A DNA stretch of 64,000 nt from Phlebotomus papatasi (GCF_024763615.1 NC_077224.1:44402712-44466711), one strand, 5' to 3'; shown: positions 1 to 12,520, numbered from the stretch's first letter. The notes: generated from the sequence alone by a model not told the origin. Numbers and translations: made by a program.

Positions 1-1424
1 TATCATGTTCCAAAACCGTCAAAAAGTAGTGACAGGAACCAACAAGAAGAAAAGTCGATTATGCATATGCAGATAAGAACAGTATCTTTTTCCCATCTTC
101 AGGTTTTCCTCTTTTCATTGGAATAGCCCCATTAACCATTATGACAGATGTACAAAATTTTGCGTTGTGAGAATTAGATTTTGCTACTTGGGTTGTCACG
201 CAATGCGTCACAAAAATTTTAATATTTCAAGCAATTTTTGATATTTTATAATATGGGAAACTGGGGCATTATTAGACATTAATAGACTGAAATAGTCGGG
301 CAGTCTTAAGCACAATTGCATTAAAATACATTACAACAATCAACATTTAATATTCATCAATGAAGAAAGGATAATGGAGGACTTGTCATTTCGGTGAGGT
401 TAAAATCGTGATTTTTGCGAGATATTCAAGAGTGGAAATTGTCGTGAGCCAGATATTTTAGAATTTCACAGCAAAAAAAAAAACTCTTATGAACTTCATT
501 TATCCGTGACGATGCCATAAGTTGCAATTATACCCTTCTACTCCTTAGAGCGCTAAAGGAAAAGTCTAATAATGAAAAATTCCAGCAAAAAAGGCAATCA
601 CATTAAGATTCGTGGGTGCTTCTAAAATCCACCTCAATTTCCACTCAACGGGCAGAATCAGGGAAAATTGAATCCACCGCAAAATCGATGGTTTTATTCA
701 AAGGAAAAGCTCTGCCAGGGAGAAAAAAAAGTCAATAATCGGAAACGATAACATTTTTCCCCAAGTGGATAGAAACGATGACATTACGGCATTCTCTGCA
801 ATTGCTACCGAAATGTGGTTTTCTATTTAAATTGCACGACTTCTTGTTTTTCCTTCTAAATGGGTGCCTTTTCAAGGGAGAGAGGAAAATTCAATTTTCA
901 CGGATTTTCCGCAATACACAATATATTTCCTCAGATTGCGCACCAGATATATTCAAAGACAATAAAAGGACTTCTATAGAGACTTTTGAATCGGAAAGTT
1001 ATGTGAAAAGAAACTTTTTTAATTAAATTATAAAATAATTATAGTCTCATGCGTTTAATTCTTATACACTTGACAGCTTCTCTCCTGGAGGAGGGTTCAT
1101 GAAATTTCCACAACAATATTATTAAAAAAAAAGTGTAAAAATAATCACTACAATGCTAAAGCACTCTTTGAGTTATGCTCAGTTGTCCTATATCCGGATG
1201 AAAGCTCTTGTAAAATTTCCCTCCACATATGAGTTGCATTTATCATTTTCATCCTCAATGTTTCGGATAACCAAGTGTAGGCTGTATTCTGAGTTCCGCT
1301 TAATTCAGAGAAACACTGAGAGCCACTGAAAAATGTCCATTTAACGTGTCATTTTCTAGTAATTTTCTTGTATTCGTAGAGTCACACTGACGTCTAATGA
1401 CTATTGGACTATCATACACATTAA
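1..1424. other. AT-rich DNA, no gene seen
   Basis: No convincing coding region, RNA gene or clear repeat. The short open frame near 778-1026 has low-complexity composition and no recognisable motif. Confidence 0.6.
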
Positions 1425-2040
1425 AAAATTCGGATGGTATTATCCACAAATCGTATCTTCAGATTCTACTATCTCAAAGAATAGTGCACCGAGAAAAACT
1501 AGGATGGTAAAATTTACCATCCTCCATACAAAATTCTAATGGACGGATAGTAAAAAAGTCACCCAGCAAACACGATATTAAATCGGACTGTCAAAAATTG
1601 TAGAATCTATTGTATGGATAGTAAATTCCAATAGCCGGATGGTAAATTCTAATATCCGCGGATAATAGATTTTACTAGCCGGATGGTAGATTTTACTGGC
1701 GGGATAGTAAATTTTACTAGCCGGATATTAGAATGACAAATGTCGCAAAAATTTATTTTTCCTATTTTCATTGATTTTTGGCCATTGTTTGAGGGCTTGG
1801 GGCCCTTCCTGGATGACATTCTCTGTATTTCAAGCCAAGGTAAAATGTACAGGAGGATAGTAGATTTTACCATCCGGCTATTAGAATTTACTGTAAAGGA
1901 TAGTAAATTTTAAAATGTCAAGATGGTGGATTCTAAAGGAAAGTTTCTATCGAGGATGGTATTTTTTACTATCTTTTGAGGCAGTAGATTAAGATTTAAG
2001 ATACGATTTGTAGAAAATACCATCCAGATTTTTCTCGGTG
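1425..2040. mobile_element. Inverted-repeat (MITE-like) element with GGATGGTAAA modules
   Basis: A segment at about 1425-1484 reappears reverse-complemented at about 1969-2034; both arms share the core GATACGATTTGT next to a CCATCC block. Nested inside, CACCGAGAAAAA at 1487 is mirrored by TTTTTCTCGGTG ending at 2040. The interior consists of short palindromic modules of the type GGATAGTAAATTTTACTA. No transposase is visible. No clear target duplication was found, so the superfamily is unassigned. The same CAC-GAGAAA type of end occurs at 41428-41682. Confidence 0.6.
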
Positions 2041-2240
2041 TAGAAAACACCATCCCCTATAGACATCTTCCTTTAGAATCTATATCTTGAACTTTTGAAA
2101 TGTACTACCCTGTGGATAGTAAATTATAACAGCCGGATGGTAAATTCGGATGGTAAATATCTTCCTTTAGACTCAACCTAGATTCTAACATCTGGTTATT
2201 GGATTTTACTAGGTATAGATGATGGTTAATTTTACTATCC
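2041..2240. repeat. Further GGATGGTAAATTY modules
   Basis: Continuation of the degenerate module family outside the inner ends: GGATAGTAAATT, GGATGGTAAATTC and GATGGTTAATTTTAC occur at irregular spacing in both orientations. This is probably the remains of a second, broken copy of the same element. Confidence 0.5.
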
Positions 2241-2512
2241 TAGTTTACTTGCTAACAAGCTGGATGGCAAGTCACATATTATTTTCTACTTTCAACAAAC
2301 TTACTCTTACTGAAAACCGTGAAAGGATTCATTTTTGGCATACAGAATGTTTACATACTACGAATGTCTTTTTTAAAATACTATTCAGGTTCAGACATAG
2401 GCTTGAGACAGGATTTCGTTATAAGGCTTAATTTTCTTTAATTTTTTTATCAGGCAAGACATTTGAGAATATTTTGGCGCTAGATGGAATCCTAGGAGCA
2501 GATGATCCATTA

Positions 2513-3422
2513 CATACTTACTTGCTTACTTAATCGGCACTACAACCAATTGCTGGTCTTGGCCTGATTCAGGATCCGTCGCCACTCAAGCCTGATACGT
2601 GCCGCTGTTCTCCAATTTCGTACCCCTAATGTACCGGCATCCTGATCTACGCCGTCGGTCCACTGGAAGCTGGGTTGTCCTCATCCTTGCGAATCAGATG
2701 ACCAGTCCATCGAAGCATATTGAGGTGTATTTGCTTGACGACATTTACCTCTCGGTAGGGCCGGCTTCACGCCAAAGGTTTAGCCCAGTTCCCGATGGTA
2801 TCGAATTTCAAAATAGTAACCAATTTTATTGGTTTTTCAAAATTTAATGGATCACTTGCCCATATTGTACAATTTTATGTGATAATTTTTCCAAAAAAAT
2901 TGATTAAGAAGAAATTAGACAAGTTAAGCCATATGGATAAGCCTTAGATCTGAAGCCCGTATAGCGCTCATACGCCTCATGGTTGTATAGGCTCCGGCAC
3001 CGTCCCTCCTCACGAGGCCATAAATCCGTCGTAGAGTTCTACTCCCAAACGTGGCTAAGAATTTGCAATTCTGTTTGCTGAGGATCCACGTTTTAGGTGA
3101 ATACGTGAGGATTGGTAAGATCAAAGTCCTGTCAGTATAGTAGCTCAGTCGTTATGCCTAATATTCTGGACCGAAAAACTCTTGATAAACTGAAATAGGC
3201 CCAATTGGCTTCAATTAGCCGTGCGTGGACTTCTGTTGATATGTTGTCATCTGTGATTGTTGTCTCAACGTAGATAAAAGAATTAACAACTTCGAAGTTG
3301 TAGTCCCCCAACGGGAACCATGTTTGACCGATGTCCTCCGTACTATGTACTTTTGGTAGATGATCCAATATATTTTGAAAAATTACTAAAATTGTTTCTT
3401 TACACAATGTTTCGAACACCAT
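2513..3422 (-). pseudogene. Degenerate non-LTR reverse transcriptase C-terminal region (RTE-like)
   Basis: Minus-strand translation in broken frames gives the usual order of an RTE-type RT tail. First comes a DDN...EV.ARL..AN.AYF block (about 3422-3180), then LTYSPKTWILSK with LRRIYGLVRRDG (about 3124-2985), then GHLIRKDEDN and NWRTAARIR (about 2720-2600). Stops and frameshifts separate the blocks. The 3' end is a degenerate (TAAG)n tail on the minus strand (2513-2532), the short tandem tail usual for RTE elements. The copy is 5'-truncated: no endonuclease or YxDD domain is seen upstream. It cannot encode protein. RTE is favoured over other LINE clades by the ETWTL-LRRIYG pattern, but the clade call is by memory of the family. 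Confidence 0.7.
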
Positions 3423-4896
3423 ATAAAACTACTTTTAAACAACAACTTTATTATGATAACAATTCCAAACTTCGAAAATTGAAGTAACATAAGCGCTAAA
3501 TGCAGTAACACTATTGACGTCGTACACTCGCTGCACTTTCGTAAAAAATTGCTTACTATTGACTTATAAAAAAAATAATTTCTACTATACGTACTATATT
3601 TTGCAGTCAGGGTATTAAGAGCATTATATATAGTTTTATGAATAAATTGAAATTTGGAAAGAAAGATATTTGAGTTGAGAATCTATTAAGAGGTATTTCA
3701 TGCCAAAAATAAAGAAATTTGCCAAAAATTCAGGCAAAAATATAGTATATTATAATGCAGGAATAAAATGTTTTCAGTGACTGCAGGAGTTTGAAAAAAA
3801 AAGAAGTTTAAATGGAGAGAAAAATAGAGAAATAAATGACAGTTACAAATCAAATTAAGTGGCATTTTCCATAGAAATCACCACCGATTTAAACTGCAAA
3901 AACTGCTATAAAATGTGGTATATGGGCCAAGATAAGCACTTCTTATAGTTGATTTAGCTACCAAATGGTTCTCTTTATTATTATTTTATATTGTGGGGTA
4001 CTTTTTGAGCATTCCAACACCCTACCCCAAACCATTCCTCTCTCCCGCTTTGTGGGTTTGTTGTGCAATCCAACATCCTGGTTTCCACCGAAAAAACCCC
4101 GGAAGGACGCACATTCGGACGCCAAGGGTTGGGGGGCATTTTTAGGGGATAGCATAAGAATTAAATTGAAGTCGATTTGGTCCCGGATACAGCACATTGC
4201 AACATTGTATAATACACCCAGTTAAATGGGTTGTTATTTGGTTTTGGTGAATTGCCACCATTCGTTGTCACCCCTAAAAGCCTGCGCCCCCAACTACCTC
4301 TTTTTTTTCTACCAAAATCCCATGCCAAATGCCTATTTTGTGTGTTGTATAAAATAGCCAATATAAAAAGTATGATGCTCCTGGAACAGCAAAATAAATG
4401 TCCAATGTTATATGTATTTTTCTGCACGAAACAATTTGACAACCCAATAAAGGAGGAATATTAATAAAAAGGGGATGGGTATGTGTATTTAATTAAAAAC
4501 ACTAAATAGACAATGAATAAATAATGTCACAGTACACTGTTATATTGAGGTCTTTTGCACAAATTAATTGCTTCGTGGGAGATGACCAAACCAAAAAAAA
4601 ACACCCAATGAATGTAGGCTGAAACTTTTCTGGTCAGCGAGATTATAAAGGCAGTCAATGACAACTTTGATAAAACTATCGGGTGAATTTCTAGCTTGGC
4701 TATTGGCATAATTGACAGAATTGCAAATTAAATGACTCATTTTGCTGACAATTTATAGATAATTTGGTTAATAGTCTACAGCGTGGAAAATCGTGTGTTG
4801 ATTTAACAACGAAAAAAGGGTGACCAAAGTTGAGAGCATTCGCTAACTGCCCATTGATGAAATATTGATTCAGGGAAAACGAAAATATGTTAGATA
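3423..4896. other. AT-rich DNA, no gene seen
   Basis: Overlapping open frames on both strands at 3958-4464 have no recognisable motif and are probably chance. A slightly GC-richer patch lies near 4010-4310. Confidence 0.5.
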
Positions 4897-5105
4897 GGGG
4901 AAAGCGCGCTACCTTCGGACGACTCTAACTTCGGACAATTCAATTTTTTCACTATGGATTTCACTTATAGCTCTTTTCTGAATATATGAGGCATTTAACT
5001 ATATAGCTATTGAAGTATAATATTACAAAGAGACAAATTCATTTATAACATAATAAAAATGATTTGTGCGAAGCATAAATCGTCCGAAGGTAGCGCGCTT
5101 TCCCC
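4897..5105. mobile_element. MITE, TA target duplication, 26-bp perfect TIRs
   Basis: The first 26 bp (4897-4922, beginning GGGGAAAGCGCGCTACC) are the exact reverse complement of the last 26 bp (5080-5105). TA dinucleotides at 4895-4896 and 5106-5107 flank the element. At 209 bp it has no coding capacity. TA duplication plus TIRs fits a Tc1/mariner-derived MITE. Identical ends suggest a fairly recent insertion. Confidence 0.85.
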
Positions 5106-6129
5106 TATAGTATTTTAGTAATTATTACAAGATTTGAGATAAATCTAATTAAAATATATAAGGAATTCTCATAAGATATTTAAGTCTATTTTTATTACTG
5201 ATTTGAAATTGTTATATAATATCTATATTTACATCATAAAATATTTTATTTCCATTTCATTCTCTGATTAGCAAAACCGTAAAAGTTTAAGTCAATCAAA
5301 GAAAATTACGTGGCTAAAATCTTTCACAGGGTGAAATATTTATTTACATGTGTACGAGTCTTAATGAGAAGTCCTAAAATAAATTGAATACAATATTGCG
5401 TCATTCGAAATACATTGTAGCGTGTTTCAACAATAAAAATGCAATGAGGAACATCGAATTGATTTTATCTCACCAGTAAAGGAATCAATAGGCACTGAAG
5501 TCCTTTGCACGCTTGGGATAATTTCAAAGAGATTCTATGCTTTTATGTACCATTAAAGACAAAAAAAGTACCATTCAAGGAACTTTTATAACTCGCACAC
5601 GATAGAAATTGCAAAGTCCTCAATGGTATGTTGGTGACTCACTGACTGAAGACTTTTATTTCTTTTATTGTTTAAACCTGAGATAAATTCGCAGGCACGT
5701 GAAATGACTAAAAACAGAATAGCTTTACTTGACCTATGGAATCTGTTTGTTAAAATGCATTATCGAATAAATAAATTTTAATTTCTTACTCGATTGAAAT
5801 AGATTTTTTCATAATTTTAAGAGCTTTAAAAAGTTTTTTGAAAAACGTTTGTAAGTGATACAAAATTCGATCATCTGGTCTTCGTTAGGGCCCATATAGA
5901 CCCGGGCTGGTCCTCAGAAATATTTAGCCTGCAAAATTTGACTGTAGAGATTTATCCTAAACTGTTGTGGGCAATCGATTAGAGATCCTTTGTAAAAGTT
6001 TTCTTTACAATCCTTTACTCTCAGATTATACAGGTTAAATATTCTCGAGGGTCAGTAAGGTCAGTTAGAGTATATTTGGGCCCCTGGCCCTTTTTGCAAA
6101 AGTCTCTCAATCTGTATTAAAACTCAACC
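5106..6129. other. AT-rich DNA; weak inverted repeat near 5890-6085
   Basis: No gene seen. GGGCCCATATAGAC (about 5888) has an imperfect reverse complement near 6075-6088, and AATATTTAGCCTG one near 6030-6045. This may be an old short foldback element. Confidence 0.4.
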
Positions 6130-6430
6130 ACTTGAGCATTCGTTCGTCCATTTGTTTATTTGTCTCATCATCTATTCCATCCATTCATTCTTTTATCGAT
6201 TCGTTCAGTTATTTGTAGGTCCATCCATGAATTCGTTCACCTGTTTGTTCTAGAACTCATCGGTTACAGCATCAGAAAAAAAGAACGTTAGTTGGTCCAA
6301 TCATTTTACGTACAGTCATTCGTTTTTCTTTTCGCTAATAACTGCATCCATCCGTCCATTCACCTTTTTACTATTTTATAAATTCAATCTTTCTCGATTC
6401 GTTCTTCGTCGGTCTGCCCCCCAATTCCGA
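6130..6430. repeat. Degenerate CATT/TCGT/CCAT tetranucleotide tract
   Basis: Interspersed TTCGTTCG, CCATCCATTCATTC and similar tetranucleotides, all phase-broken, as left by an old simple-sequence array. Related tracts occur at about 8765-8950 and 9105-9430. Confidence 0.55.
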
Positions 6431-6959
6431 TGGCCGTCACGAAATTTATCCAGATTTTTCGGGATGGTGGTTGTGTGTGTGAAGCCGCTTCAGCTCATAT
6501 TTTGTGCACTTTTGAGCAAATTATTCACATTTAAACACAGAAAACACCCTTTATGAGATGAAAATTATTGTAATTTGATTTACTAAAACATTAAATTCGC
6601 GAAAAACTAGAGAAAAATCCGTGAAATTGAACGCTTGTTCAATGAGGCTGTCATTTCTCAATCATGCCATTGCTCTCGCTCGGCTCGCTCGCACTCTCTC
6701 GTTCACTCTTTAATTGCGGGATATTTTCAAAATCATTTCCGTTACATAGACGGCTTCATCAAATCACTCAAATTTTAATTTCTTTGTTACAAGTGTGGTC
6801 CAAGGCAACAAAATAATTTTTTTAAATGATTTTTCCATATAAATTTATTAATGCCTTGGGCATTTAATAAACAACTTCGTTATGAACTATAATACCTAAA
6901 GTTTTTTTTTCTAAAACACAGTGCAATAAAATGAAATCCTTTCTTGTGGGGGATGCAAG

Positions 6960-8400
6960 TGGATGAGTACTTTTGTTTTCCTTTTGGTGTTTCATGAACA
7001 TGTTCTCCCAAGACATTTCTGGAGGAATATCACGTCAAATTTCTGAGATATCTTTAGGTAAAAATTCTCAAGAAATAATAAACTTGCTTGTTTAAAGTCG
7101 TATTTATCTCAATAATTGTACATTACAGAACGTTGGTGTCCAGAATCCAGAAATGATTTTTGCAGGAGAATTCAAGGAAAAATTCCCTAGAACAAACTAA
7201 TTTTCTATCATTTAATTTTTCCTGTAATTTTCTCGATTTTTCTCATAAATCCTTGAATATTCTTCAAACTTATAAATAAGGCTGTATAGGACAACTTGTG
7301 TCCTTCGCGAAAATATTTCCTTGAAGAAAGAGCTGGGGCCACTGAATATCATAGGATGGGAAGGAAGAGGTAATGTTAACATCATCGTAAAACATGAACA
7401 AAATAATCTATTAAAATATGAATATTTTGTCTTTGGATTATAAATCTTTTCTTCCTACAGATTTCGGTGCCCTGCGCAGCGCACCTTCTTCATTGGTCGA
7501 AAATGTCAGGTTTCTGGGGATTTGTCTTTCTTGGGGCCAAAGGGATGTCTTCATTGTGTACATGCGGTACATGGGTCCTGAATCACACACTCCACGAACA
7601 ATTTTACGGCGATATTTTACTTTTTACAAATAGGTTACTAAATGAGTTAAGCAAAACTTACTTAGTAGCCAAGAAAGATTTTTATTTCATTTTGTTTAAC
7701 TTGTGTAGTAACTTAGTAATCTTATTTGTAAAAAGTAAAATATCGCTGTAAAATTGTTCGTGAAGTGTGTGACTCAGAACCCATGTACCCAATGAAGACT
7801 TCCCTTTGGCGTCCAAGACAGACAAAATCCCAGAAACCCGACATTTTCGACCCGTGAAGAAGGTCCGCAGGGAACCGAAAGAGCTCTAAGAAGAAATGTT
7901 TTTTTTTTATTCTGGGCTGAAATGTTCCATTTAACGACCATCAGATTATTGTTGTTAATAAATTGTTACACCGGTCCCTTACCCTTAAATTCTCCGTGTT
8001 TATGATCTTCAGAGAACTTGGCTCTTTTTTCGAGAATATTGTCGTGAAAAAGACAAGTAGTCTTGCGCAATCCTTCTCGGGGATTCGAAGGATATTCAGA
8101 GAAAATGAAGAAAATTATAGAAAAAATTAAAATTAAAAATTAATTAGTTTAAAAATGTAGTTCTAGGAAAATATTCTTTGAATTTTTTTTGACAAATCGT
8201 TTCTGGACAACACCATCCTACTCGTTATTGAAATAACATGCATTTAATCAAATGCTTTTACCCATTTCTTGAGAATTTTCACATTAAGATATTTTAGAAT
8301 GTTGAAGTGATGGACCATAAGTATCTTTGTGGGTTCTGGAGACACCAAGAAACCCCAAAGTATTCATTGATAATTATTTAAATTTTTCCTCGTGGACATT
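6960..8400. repeat. Large imperfect palindrome (foldback)
   Basis: Left and right halves mirror around about 7673. Inner arms 7463-7650 and 7694-7880 are well conserved (CGAAAATGTC, CATGGGT and CGATATTTTACTTTTTAC appear in both as reverse complements) with a loop of about 40 bp. Outer arms are more diverged: 7128-7335 against 8030-8225 (GGTGTCCAGAA with CTTGAATATTC) and 6960-7100 against 8250-8390 (AAAATTCTCAAGAAAT, TTTTGGTGT). The pairs share one centre, so this is one long foldback, not several. Open frames at 7418-7751 lie inside an arm and look like chance. No target duplication identified. Confidence 0.7.
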
Positions 8401-8764
8401 AAATTTATGTAATTATATAATTACATAAAATTAATAAAACCAATTTTAACAAAAAATTTTGAGCACTAAATCGTGAAATTTTTACTTAAAATGCATCTAT
8501 TTTGCCATCTCACGAACTCCAGGAGCTCGCGGGATAAATTTCGCGGGATATTCAAAATAACAGCCATTATTCCGCTTTTTGTGCACTACTACACATGCCA
8601 TCCCTCTGAAAGCGCCACACTCTTTATCCGTGCCCACTCATACAGAGTGAAGACTCTGTGTATGATGTATATTTCTATTTCGCAAAATCGGGAAAATTTT
8701 GGCGGGATAGCAATGTGACGGCGTCAGAATTGCATCACTGATCATTTATTTTCTGATCTAGCGG

Positions 8765-8950
8765 TAATGCACCCATCCATCTATCAATTTATTGCAATCT
8801 ATCCGAACATTTGTTCATTTCTCTGTTCATCTATCTATCTATCCATTCGGTATTCCGTTTAATCATTTTTGCTCCTTTCGTAAACTCATTCTTCCTTCCG
8901 TTCTTTAAGTAGTTCGTCTATTCATTCGTTGCTGTTATCCTATCCATTCG
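8765..8950. repeat. Degenerate tetranucleotide tract
   Basis: Runs of CCATCCATCTATC, CATCTATCTATC and TTCGTCTATTCATTCG in broken phase, same type as 6130-6430. Confidence 0.5.
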
Positions 8951-8956
8951 CTGTTA

Positions 8957-9102
8957 TGCATAACGCACAATAACTTTTGTTTGTAAACATGTTTTCAAAA
9001 TTTTCTATAAGTGTGAGGGAGATGACTAGATCTAGATCTCACTCACTCTCATTGTAATGTCAAAAAAATGTTTACTAAACAAAAGCTATTGTGCGTTGGG
9101 CA
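8957..9102. mobile_element. Tourist-like MITE copy 1 (TTA target duplication)
   Basis: 146-bp palindromic element. The left end is TGCATAACGCACAATAACTT; the right end is its imperfect reverse complement, ending GCGTTGGGCA. TTA at 8954-8956 and 9103-9105 flanks it. The centre contains CTAGATCTAGATCTCACTCA. A 145-bp copy at 35678-35822 has the same layout and also TTA on both sides. A TWA duplication is the signature of PIF/Harbinger elements, so a Harbinger-mobilised MITE is inferred. Confidence 0.9.
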
Positions 9103-9105
9103 TTA

Positions 9106-9430
9106 CTCTCATTCGTTCGTTAGAAACATTTGTCTTTTCACAAAACTGTTCATTCTTTTATAAATCTATTAGAAATTAAAGATTTTGAAAATAAACTTTT
9201 GGGCTAAAATCAATCTACTAGTAGAAAGTGTTATAGTAGGAAGTAGGATTTATTAGGAGATTTAGGCGTACTGTTCCTATTTAGGTCTGTGCCACTGTAT
9301 CTATTCATTCATCAATTTGTATACATAATCGCCTTATCGTTTTTCATCTGTTAGATCGTTGGATAGTTGGTCGTTTACTCGTTTAGACTTTTATTCGTAC
9401 GTTCGTTCGTAAGCTCGTTCGTATGTTTAT
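9106..9430. repeat. Degenerate tetranucleotide tract
   Basis: ATTCGTTCGTTAG, TTCGTACGTTCGTTCG and similar motifs in broken phase, continuing the tract that the Tourist-like MITE interrupts. Confidence 0.5.
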
Positions 9431-9448
9431 CCATGAAAATCAATATAA

Positions 9449-10340
9449 CCCTCTAAAGATGAGACGCTTTTTACTGACCGAAAATCAACAATAAAATTAA
9501 ACAGATAAACAAAATAAATGTCTAACATATATTCTTGCATATATTGCAACATTTGTAATCTGTATGGATGATAAGAGGTTGATTCTACCCAAGTACACGT
9601 CTGAACCCCTTATAAAAAATGAAAATTTTATTAAATGTAACACTGTAATGTTGTAGTCTTGAGATTAAGGGGGTTTCCCGAATTAGAAACCCAAGACTTA
9701 GCTGTTTTTCGCGATTTCTTTTGGAGGAGAAGGAAACGACCAAGCTTTATGAAATTTTGGGTATATATTTATACACATTCAAAGTACTCAAATAATTTTT
9801 TTCGAAAAAAAAATATTACAAAATGGCGGAATAATGAGTAATTTTCTGGAGCGCCTCGTCACAGTACACCATATTTGGTGGAAAATCTGCAGCTTATAAT
9901 TTTTGACTGAAAAAAAACCAAATTAATTTTCAAAATTCATAAGTTTATTTCATAGTTAAACCAAGAAAAACTGAAGAAAAATAGCCCAAAAATTTAAGTA
10001 TTTTTTCTGACAACACCAATGAATAATATTTTTCGCTTTAATGAAAAATATTACGTATGAGTATTGTAGTTTTTATTGCCAAAAGGGTTTTGCTTAAAAA
10101 AAACTGGAAGTATAATAAATAAATAAAATCAATTATGAATTTAGGAATTTAAAAATTCGCCATTTTTTAGCTTAAATATTTACTACATAGCAAATAGCTA
10201 GAGACTTGCAAAATATATTCTAGATTCCTTCAACCTTCTACTTTACAATTATGTACAGACATAAGAAAAAAATAACTTTAGGTGGTGAGGAAAAATTATT
10301 TTCTTTATGGGACACCGGTGTTCCAATCGTCCTTAAAGGG
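9449..10340. mobile_element. Candidate TTAA-type element with CCCTTTAAGG-like ends
   Basis: The left end CCCTCTAAAGATGAGACG (9449) matches the reverse complement of the right end CGTCCTTAAAGGG (to 10340) imperfectly. TTAA follows on the right (10341-10344); a diverged ATAA precedes on the left. The right subterminal GGGACACCGGTG palindrome is shared with 10600-10657 and 23089-23234. TTAA duplication is typical of piggyBac-type elements. No transposase remains visible. Confidence 0.5.
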
Positions 10341-10657
10341 TTAAGGCATTAAGAGCTTCTTGGGGTAACCGGTGCGGTGGCGTGACTGTTTGTTGAACCA
10401 TTCTGGGGCTATATGCTCTGGGAACTGATGATTTGTGTTTCAAAGGATTTCTAGTAGATACACCATTTGTTTCTATGACAGGAGAGTACCTCTCTCGGAA
10501 TATTGAGTAACGGGCTTTCTAGGAGTCCCCATCTCCTGGAGCCTTGCTAAGCAAGGGCCTAGGGGGGTGGACAGGCCAAGCTTTAGAAAAAAAAAGTAGC
10601 TTGAGATATTAATTTCTCTGTGAGACACCGGTGTTTCAATCAGCCTTAAAGGGTTAA
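10341..10657. repeat. Second right end of the CCCTTTAAGG family
   Basis: GAGACACCGGTGTTTCAATC followed by CCTTAAAGGG and TTAA ends at about 10657, repeating the right end found at 10310-10344. Between them lies GC-richer sequence (10350-10580) that I cannot identify. Confidence 0.45.
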
Positions 10658-12520
10658 GTAAATGTACATGTCAATGTACCACATAACCTAAATCAAAATT
10701 TTAATAAAAGTCTTATAAAAATTTTCTTTTAATAAAAAAAGATCCATTAGTCTATCAAGGAAACATGGAAATGTTCTAAGTTTTAAATTATGGATTTCTT
10801 TTTTCCGAAAGAGCAAAGTTTGCACACTGTTCAAAAACACATTTGGGAACTGCAATAATATATGTGGAGAGAACTTTGGTCAATCACAATGGAAAGTTTT
10901 GTTCGAGATTAATTGTGAGAGATGAGAAATGTGAGTGTTATACCATAAAACTTGCAGCTTAGCGTGTTATTTTTGGGGGAGAATACTAGGAAAAGGTTTC
11001 AGAATGGGGGAACTATAGAGTATGGGAAAAAGTGGATTATGCTAAAAATCTCTGTGAGTACTTTTTGGAAAGAAAAGTTTGAAATGAAAAGCGAAACTTA
11101 ATTTTCTGATTTTTTTCCCTGCTCTCTTTTGAAAGAACATAGAAGAGGTTACTGAATGGAATATCAGTAATGTCTGTCTTTTAGCAATAATTCTCCCTCT
11201 TTCTGACACGTGGTTATACTCTGTTTATCTGGGGCGTTTTTAGGCAGTGGCTCCTTTTGTGGGAGAGAATATGTATATGCTCCCCAAAATAATGCGGAAT
11301 GTAATTCTATTGTGTGTGAATTGTTGAACAAACATGCCTGATAGATATCATATGTGAATAATGGTGGATTACATGAAAAGCTAGGTTCTGGGGTGATTCA
11401 GAAAAAGAACAACAGATTTCATTCACCCTCTGTTTCAGAGGTGCCTGCTAACAACATGTGCGGAATATTACATTTGCTATGTTTGATCTTTTTTCCACCT
11501 TTCCCTTTATTCTTGTTCAAACACTCAATGGATGAAAGAAATTTATGTATTCCTATGCGCCAGTTTTTTTCATGAATGATAATTTTTTCAGAACTTTTTA
11601 GGTTTATTTTGTGGATAGAATTGAGTGGGAAGCTTTTAACTGAACAACATATTTGAATAAAATAATTTTACATTGTAATGCAAGATTTATGCAAAATCTA
11701 TGACAGACAATATTTTGATACAAGACACCGCTTATATGAAATTAGATTTCTTTCAAATCATACATAATATAAACTATTTGGTTGAACACAAATGCAAATT
11801 TTAAAACCAATTTGGAACATGTTGGACGGATATCAGAGTTAGTTTATCACTATTTCAAATGCAGAACACAGTTATTTTTTGTAATACATTCTTGCAGTTC
11901 GTTTATGAAATCTATTTATTCTCTGTTAAATTTTCCGTCAAAGAGAAAATCGTAAAATGTCAATATGATCAAAAGAGTATAACAAATAATTCAATCTAAA
12001 TTAGCTTTACAATTCCATTAATTTTATTAACAATTGATTGTAATTTTTTTATAAAGAATAATTCTCAATTACAATTAAATATATTTCAGAAAAACCCCTG
12101 TTCCATTTTTTTTTTTTCATTTTAACTGAAAAACAATTTTTTATTTTGTCTTAAAAGCTAATGGATTTAGTAGTTGATCTTGGAAAAGGTTCTTTACAGA
12201 AACATTTCCTGTCTAAATATTCCATTATACCCATAACTATCTTCTTTTTAAAGGTATCACTACCAAAACACCTTTATACTTTCAAGCGAATGAAAATTCG
12301 GCCAGAGTGCGGCTTCAGAGATAGGCTTGTCTTGCGTAATCTCCAGTAATCTGGAGGCATCCGGACAGTATTCACCGTTCTAGAGGTTATGTTGGGCTTG
12401 CCTCCGTTTCCGCTTTATATTAAAGCGAAGGTGGGTATGGCGACATTTACACTGCGGTTAGTAGATACATGGAAGGTGTGTTTCCATCCAGTGGGTCATA
12501 TGCAAGGAGTTTCAAGTATA
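10658..12520. other. AT-rich DNA, no gene seen
   Basis: No coding or repeat structure recognised except a GC-richer patch at 12300-12500 with no readable family motif. Small open frames at 11354-11575 and 12161-12349 lack support. Confidence 0.5.

Noticed and set aside
7418..7751. 71- and 94-aa open frames
   Set aside because: They lie in an arm of the long palindrome, in overlapping frames, with no motif.
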